Part shown: positions 59,150 through 63,754 of the stretch, in pieces
How positions within the stretch are numbered: position 1 is the first letter of the stretch
Layout of the letters: each line of letters begins with the position of its first letter
Assembly: GCA_024682415.1 (NCBI GenBank)
Contig: JAIKZG010000030.1
Span: 1 to 63,754, forward strand
DNA: 63,754 nt
Direction: 5' to 3'
Source of the DNA: Prevotella sp.
Lineage (GTDB): Bacteria; Bacteroidota; Bacteroidia; Bacteroidales; Bacteroidaceae
Notes under the pieces: model-generated
The model's input: the letters and a program-made list of their open reading frames with translations, nothing else
Databases searched by the model: none
What the model was told of the DNA's origin: nothing
Made by a program: the position numbers and the translations under genes

Positions 59150-61753
59150 TTATTTAATCGTTACTTCTATCCTTTGAAGGGAAGAATCACGAGAATCTTT
59201 TCCTATTAATATTTCATATTTGCCTTTGAGAGGGCGCATGGTATTGGTAGCAGCATCCCACCACTCGAAATTCTTGTAAGGAACGGCTATCTCTGCATTA
59301 GCCATAGCTCCTGCCTTTAAGTCTACACGCTTAAATCCACGAAGAGTTTTAGAAGGGCCTTCTGCATCATCGGCGCGACGGAGGTAGAGCTGCACAATCT
59401 CAGTGCCATCTTTCTTGCCGACATTCTTCACAGGTACGCTCACCTTCAATGTTTCGCCCTTGCCTATCTTCTTTTTATCTGCCTTAGCCTTGCCATATTC
59501 ATAAGAAGTATAGCTCAAGCCATAGCCGAATGGGAAGAGCGGAGCTTGACGAAGATAACGATAAGTGCGATTCTTCATATTGTAATCCTCAAAGTCGGCA
59601 GGCACTTGGCTATCATCCTTATAGAATGTGACAGGCAACTTTCCGCTTGGATTGTAATCGCCAAAGAGCACATCGGCAACAGCTTGTCCGCCCTGTTCGC
59701 CTGCATACCATGCCTGAAGAATTGCGTCACACGACTCTGTTTCCGGAGTCAAAGCCACGGCGCTACCGCTGCAATTCACGAGCACCACTTTCTTGCCTGC
59801 ATCGTGCAACGCTTTAAGAATGCTGCGCTGAGCCATCGGCAACTCAATACTTGTGCGATCGCCATCATCAAATCCAGGCTCTGTAACCTTTGCTTCCTCA
59901 CGCTCAAGCGAAGGAGAAATGCCGCCCACGAAAATCACTGTTTCCACATCCTTTGCCTTGGCGACAATGTCCTGTGGAGTTACCTTTCTGAGATTGTCAA
60001 TGCCGAAACGCAAAGTCGCTGCGTCAGCAATCTGCTTATAGTCGAGCTGAATGTCGTATTTCTGACCTTTCTTGAAATGATATTTAGCATTGCGCTCACG
60101 CAAGCGGTCGGCACGCCAACGATTATGAATAGTATCGCCATTTACTATGATGCGAGTGCCATCATCTGCCCACATAGAGAATGTAGCGTCTACATCAGCG
60201 TCGGCAACAAACGAGCCTGTAAACTGAGCAGAGAAATTAGTAAGTTCCACGCCGCCGGCAAAAGCCGTATTTCCGCCATTATCGAAATTGAGTCGGTCGG
60301 TATACACTTTCTGCACTACAGGCGCGCCATCCATCTCTGTATTGTTCCAAAATTTGCCAAGCATTCCTGGTTTACCATTATTGGTGAGCTTATGGAAAAG
60401 GTCTTCATTTTCTACAAGAGAGGTGATACCGCAACCTTGAGTATACTTCACATCCTTAGTGGCAAGCACATTGCAAATGCCTTCCTTTATCGTTACTGTG
60501 TGAGTAGGCTCACCAGTATAGATACCCCAAAGCATCGACGCATCGTCAGCATTCGGACCCATTATCATTATCTTTTTAGCGTCCTTAGCCAAAGGCAGCA
60601 CACCTTCACGATTCTGCAACAACACCATCTGCTCGCGCGCCATCTGCAAAGCCAAAGCCTTGTGCTCTTTGCTCGCAACTACATCCATGCCTATCTTCTT
60701 CCATGGCACGAGATTGTCGGGAGTCATATCACCCATCTCGAAACGAGCCTGAAGCAAACGCTTCACGCTGACATCAATCTGCTCTTCGGTGATAGCGCCA
60801 GCCTTTACTGCTTCTGGAAGAGTCTTGTAGTTTCCGCCACATTCCACATCAGTACCGCTTATCACGCCTTTGGCAGAAGCAGTCTTTGCATCGGGCGAAA
60901 CCTCATGACGACCCTTTACCCAGAAATCGCTGATAGCTCCGCAGTCGCTCACCACGATACCACTAAATCCCCATTCGTTTCGCAATATCTGCTGAAGCAA
61001 CTTATTGCTGCCACAGCATGGCTCACCCTCAAAACGCTGATAAGCACACATCACTTCCTTCACGCCGGCATCTTGCACCAATGTTTTGAATGCAGGAAGA
61101 TAAGTTTCATACAAATCACGCTGCGAGAGATTATCAATATCTAATTTATGACGTGTCTTCTCAGGGCCGCTATGCACAGCGAAATGCTTCGCGCAAGCAT
61201 ACAGCTTGCGATACTTGCTGTCTTCCGGACCTTGCAATCCGCGAACCACAGCCGAACCCATCACGCCCGTGAGATAAGGGTCTTCGCCATAAGTTTCCTG
61301 TCCTCTGCCCCAACGAGGGTCGCGGAAGATATTAATATTAGGAGTCCATATAGACAAGCCCTGATAAGTGCCTTCATCTTTGTTTTTTCTGAGCAACGTG
61401 TTCTTCGTGCGAGCCTCATCGCTCACGGCAGTAAACACCTTATATAATAAAGCGTCATCAAAAGACGCTGCCATACCTATACACGACGGGAAAACGGTAG
61501 CAATGCCGTTGCGCCCCACTCCATGCAGTCCTTCCGACCACCACGAAAACTGAGGAATACCAAGGCGAGGAATAGCAGGCGAAAGATTCATCATAAGCTT
61601 CGCCTTCTCGTCAAGAGTAAGACGAGAGCAAAGGTCTTCGGCTCTTTCCTTTGCCGACAAATCAGGATTCTGATAAGGCAACACTTGAGCATTAGCGTTA
61701 ATCAAGGCACACAATGAGGCGCACCCCACGAGAATAGTTCTCTTTATATTCAT
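59150..61753 (-). CDS. Glycoside hydrolase family 3 with PA14 domain
   Basis: 867 residues from ATG 61753 (MNIKRTILVGCASLCALINA, signal peptide); an upstream TTG is less likely. GH3 N domain (ERAEDLCSRLTLDEKAKLMM; WTPNINIFRDPRWGRGQETY; KHFAVHSGPEKTRH) with nucleophile Asp in GIVVSDCGAISDF (about 269), C domain (IMIMGPNADDASMLWG), a PA14 insert at about 460-600 (MLGKFWNNTEMDG) and a C-terminal fibronectin-like domain (SVPVKNVGKKDGTEIVQLYL). Periplasmic beta-glucosidase or beta-xylosidase; divergence from xylB favours xylosidase (inference). Confidence 0.93.
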   Translation of the reverse strand: MNIKRTILVGCASLCALINANAQVLPYQNPDLSAKERAEDLCSRLTLDEKAKLMMNLSPAIPRLGIPQFSWWSEGLHGVGRNGIATVFPSCIGMAASFDDALLYKVFTAVSDEARTKNTLLRKNKDEGTYQGLSIWTPNINIFRDPRWGRGQETYGEDPYLTGVMGSAVVRGLQGPEDSKYRKLYACAKHFAVHSGPEKTRHKLDIDNLSQRDLYETYLPAFKTLVQDAGVKEVMCAYQRFEGEPCCGSNKLLQQILRNEWGFSGIVVSDCGAISDFWVKGRHEVSPDAKTASAKGVISGTDVECGGNYKTLPEAVKAGAITEEQIDVSVKRLLQARFEMGDMTPDNLVPWKKIGMDVVASKEHKALALQMAREQMVLLQNREGVLPLAKDAKKIMIMGPNADDASMLWGIYTGEPTHTVTIKEGICNVLATKDVKYTQGCGITSLVENEDLFHKLTNNGKPGMLGKFWNNTEMDGAPVVQKVYTDRLNFDNGGNTAFAGGVELTNFSAQFTGSFVADADVDATFSMWADDGTRIIVNGDTIHNRWRADRLRERNAKYHFKKGQKYDIQLDYKQIADAATLRFGIDNLRKVTPQDIVAKAKDVETVIFVGGISPSLEREEAKVTEPGFDDGDRTSIELPMAQRSILKALHDAGKKVVLVNCSGSAVALTPETESCDAILQAWYAGEQGGQAVADVLFGDYNPSGKLPVTFYKDDSQVPADFEDYNMKNRTYRYLRQAPLFPFGYGLSYTSYEYGKAKADKKKIGKGETLKVSVPVKNVGKKDGTEIVQLYLRRADDAEGPSKTLRGFKRVDLKAGAMANAEIAVPYKNFEWWDAATNTMRPLKGKYEILIGKDSRDSSLQRIEVTIK

Positions 61754-61833
61754 ACTTTTCAATGTAAAAAACGGTTTGTATCTTTAGTTATTATATATCA
61801 CAATAAGCAAGTCGAGGTAATAATCGACGAGTG

Positions 61834-61841
61834 CAAAGATA
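61834..61841 (-). promoter_or_regulatory. GH3 gene -7 box
   Basis: TATCTTTG on the minus strand (CAAAGATA on plus), about 80 bp before the ATG. Confidence 0.55.
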
Positions 61842-62001
61842 ACGCATTAAAAAATTAAGTGCAAGAATTTTTTGACGTTCTTGACTAAAAAAATGGGTAA
61901 ATTTCTTCATTTTTAGGGTAAAATCCATCTTTTAAAGAGAATTTGCCCCTAAATAGATTAGCAAAAATGTGTTATTTCTTCGAGCAAAAGAAATAAAATG
62001 C

Positions 62002-62009
62002 TATCTTTG
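62002..62009 (+). promoter_or_regulatory. xylBA -7 box
   Basis: TATCTTTG, about 90 bp upstream of the xylB ATG. Confidence 0.6.
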
Positions 62010-62098
62010 CACGACGATAATAACAAGGAAAACCTATTGTTATTAATACATATTTTTATAGAAAAGAAAACTTAGAATATACTAATGTAAACTTAATA

Positions 62099-63592
62099 AT
62101 GAACAGCAAACAATACCTATTAGGATTGGATGTCGGCAGCAGCTCGGTGAAAGCCTCTCTTGTAAACATCGAAACAGGCAAGGCAGAAGCATCGGCATTC
62201 TATCCGGAAAAAGAAGCTCCAATAAAGTCGTTGCGACAAGGATGGGCAGAGCAAGACCCTGAAATGTGGTGGGAAAACGCCAAACTGGCGCTTCGCAAGA
62301 CAATGAACGACACAGGCGTAAAGGGAGAGCAGATAAAGGCTATCGGCATTTCTTATCAGATGCACGGACTGGTGTGCGTAGACAAAAACATGCAGAAGCT
62401 GCGCGACTCCATCATCTGGTGCGACTCAAGAGCCGTAGCCTACGGAAATGAAGCCTTCGACAGCATTGGTCACGACAAATGCCTAAGTCATCTGCTCAAC
62501 TCTCCAGGCAACTTCACAGCAGCTAAACTGGCATGGGTGAAGGAAAATGAACCTGAGATTTACGACAAAATATATAAGATTATGCTTCCGGGTGACTATA
62601 TCGCCATGAAATTATCTGGCGAGGCTGGCACTACAATTAGCGGTCTTTCGGAAGGAATGATGTGGGACTTCAAGGAAAAGCGCATTGCAGACTTCCTTTT
62701 AAATCACTATGGATTCAGCAAAGACTTAATTGCTGACATTGTGCCTACTTTCGGAATTGAAGCACAGGTGAGCAAACGCGCTGCTGAGGAAACAGGATTG
62801 CAGGAAGGCACACCTATTTCTTATCGCGCGGGCGACCAACCAAACAACGCTGTAAGCTTGAATGTTTTCAACCCAGGCGAGATTGCGTCAACGGCAGGCA
62901 CATCGGGAGTGGTTTACGGAGTGCTCGGCAAAACAGGATATGACACTAAAAGCAGAGTAAACACATTCGCTCACGCCAACTACACCACTGAGCAGGAACG
63001 CCTCGGAGTGCTTCTCTGCATCAACGGAACAGGAATTCTGAATGCCTGGCTGAAACGCAACATCGCCGCCGAGGGCATAAGCTATGACGAGATGAACGAA
63101 ATGGCAGCCAAAGTGCCTGTAGGAAGCAATGGCATAACAGTGATTCCTTTCGGCAACGGAGCTGAACGAGTTTTGGAAAACAAGAATCCCGGAGCTGCGA
63201 TATTGGGAATAAACTTCAATAATCATACGCGCGAAAACATCATCCGAGCAGCACAGGAAGGCATTGTGTTCTCTTTCTGCTACGGAATGGAGATTATGCG
63301 CGGCATGGGTATGGACATCAACAAAATCCATGCTGGCAAGGCAAACATGTTCCTTAGCGACATTTTCCGCGACACCTTGGCAAGCGTGAGCGGAGCGACA
63401 ATAGAGCTGTATGACACCGACGGAAGCGTGGGCGCGGCAAAAACTGCCGGAATAGGCGCAGGAATATACAAAGACAATACTGAGGCTTTCGCCACTCTTG
63501 AAAAGCTCAACAATATAGAGCCTGACACTACAAACGAGGCTCAATATCAGGAGGCTTACGAGAGATGGAAGGAAGCCGTGGCAAAAATATAA
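62099..63592 (+). CDS. xylB: Xylulokinase
   Basis: 497 residues, FGGY carbohydrate kinase. LLGLDVGSSSVKASLVN at the N-terminus, WCDSRAVAYGNE, the substrate region YQMHGLVCVD, GDQPNNAVSLNVFNPGEIAS then TAGTSGVVYG, and the C-terminal GKANMFLSDIFRDTLASVSG. Phosphorylates D-xylulose to xylulose 5-phosphate. Directly followed by xylA, so the pair feeds xylose into the pentose phosphate pathway. Confidence 0.95.
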   Translation: MNSKQYLLGLDVGSSSVKASLVNIETGKAEASAFYPEKEAPIKSLRQGWAEQDPEMWWENAKLALRKTMNDTGVKGEQIKAIGISYQMHGLVCVDKNMQKLRDSIIWCDSRAVAYGNEAFDSIGHDKCLSHLLNSPGNFTAAKLAWVKENEPEIYDKIYKIMLPGDYIAMKLSGEAGTTISGLSEGMMWDFKEKRIADFLLNHYGFSKDLIADIVPTFGIEAQVSKRAAEETGLQEGTPISYRAGDQPNNAVSLNVFNPGEIASTAGTSGVVYGVLGKTGYDTKSRVNTFAHANYTTEQERLGVLLCINGTGILNAWLKRNIAAEGISYDEMNEMAAKVPVGSNGITVIPFGNGAERVLENKNPGAAILGINFNNHTRENIIRAAQEGIVFSFCYGMEIMRGMGMDINKIHAGKANMFLSDIFRDTLASVSGATIELYDTDGSVGAAKTAGIGAGIYKDNTEAFATLEKLNNIEPDTTNEAQYQEAYERWKEAVAKI

Positions 63593-63625
63593 AAACTTAA
63601 ACTAACTAATTAATAATTTAAAGTT

Positions 63626-63754
63626 ATGACAAAAGAGTATTTTCCTCAGATTGGTAAGATTCCATTCGAGGGTACGGAAAGCAAGAACGTAATGGCATTC
63701 CACTACTACGACGCAGAGCGCGTGGTAATGGGCAAGAAGATGAAAGACTGGTTG
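63626..63754 (+). CDS. xylA: Xylose isomerase (5' part, cut by window end)
   Basis: First 43 codons: [20 protein letters not shown], then [20 protein letters not shown] and DWL, the highly conserved XylA N-terminus. Converts D-xylose to D-xylulose. 33 bp after xylB; continues beyond the window. Confidence 0.95.
   Translation, partial: MTKEYFPQIGKIPFEGTESKNVMAFHYYDAERVVMGKKMKDWL

Larger units (their letters stand above)
61754..62098. other. Divergent GH3 / xylB promoter region
   Basis: GH3 -7 box TATCTTTG on minus at 61834-61841 and xylB -7 box TATCTTTG on plus at 62002-62009. The 160 bp between them could hold a shared operator, but no clear dyad was found. Confidence 0.6.

Noticed and set aside
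59546..61144. Long plus-strand open frame of 532 codons
   Set aside because: It lies entirely antisense to the well-supported GH3 gene, is rich in His, Ile and Cys, and has no domain pattern; a shadow of GH3 codon bias.

Overview
The window looks like a chromosomal segment of a Prevotella-like member of the Bacteroidota. The signs are two tandem SusC/SusD pairs, a short primary sigma factor of about 290 residues, many -7 boxes of the TAnnTTTG type (most often TACCTTTG, with TTTG about 18-20 bp upstream), almost no Shine-Dalgarno sequences, a fimbrillin/FISUMP lipoprotein, DUF5686 and DUF6261-type proteins, and a TonB-dependent thiamin uptake locus. No phage, IS element, transposase, rRNA or CRISPR array is visible. 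Genus assignment is inference.

Layout. 1-4.9 kb: an accessory cassette (FRG-domain protein, WG-repeat-like protein, AlbA_2/ATPase regulator, XRE repressor) bordered on both sides by 40-bp dyad repeats. 4.96-9.9 kb: housekeeping genes on the minus strand (serB; then the rsfS-ftsH-cdsA unit). 10.0 kb: tRNA-Gln. 10.4-16.2 kb: fimbrillin-like lipoprotein, a membrane-anchored TPR protein, cardiolipin synthase and a DUF3237-like protein. 16.26-16.69 kb: a ten-copy 43-bp tandem array. 16.9-18.7 kb: small lipoproteins between two identical hairpins, then a HigB/HigA toxin-antitoxin pair. 18.8-24 kb: a ferredoxin/NapH-like pair, a double-ABC ATPase and PBP1A. 24.0-26.9 kb: one uninterrupted frame joining endonuclease III to a TamL/BamA-type outer-membrane lipoprotein. 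27.8-31.6 kb: TPP riboswitch, TonB receptor, PnuT and thiamin pyrophosphokinase. 31.7-36 kb: divergent GcvH-like protein, ROK kinase, Lrp regulator and GH97. 36.3-37.06 kb: a second large dyad array, part of which is a near-identical copy of the window's first ~515 bp. 37.2-44.8 kb: a frameshifted small secreted protein, EEP nuclease, two tRNA-Asp, rpoD, a GIN-domain lipoprotein, GNAT and DUF5686. 44.8-45.97 kb: duplicated MNT/HEPN modules, one with a collapsed HEPN gene. 46-55.8 kb: two SusD/SusC pairs. 56.2-58.4 kb: DUF6261-like protein and a chain of three tiny ORFs. 58.6-59 kb: a 42-bp array. 59.15-63.75 kb: GH3 glycosidase divergent from xylB-xylA (xylA cut by the window edge).

How the genes fit together. 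The thiamin locus is a complete salvage route: outer membrane, inner membrane, pyrophosphorylation. GH3 plus xylulokinase and xylose isomerase suggest xylo-oligosaccharide use. The most unusual content is not ordinary coding sequence. Four intergenic arrays repeat a 19-bp dyad (7-bp arms, 5-bp centre) every 40-43 bp, close to four helical turns; each array has its own dyad sequence but the same geometry. The accessory cassette at the left end is bordered by one of these families and encodes an XRE-type DNA-binding protein. Other notable points are the Nth-TamL fusion, the duplicated MNT/HEPN loci, promoter-bearing repeats upstream of two unrelated genes, and several genes whose -7 box lies so close to the ATG that the mRNA would be nearly leaderless.
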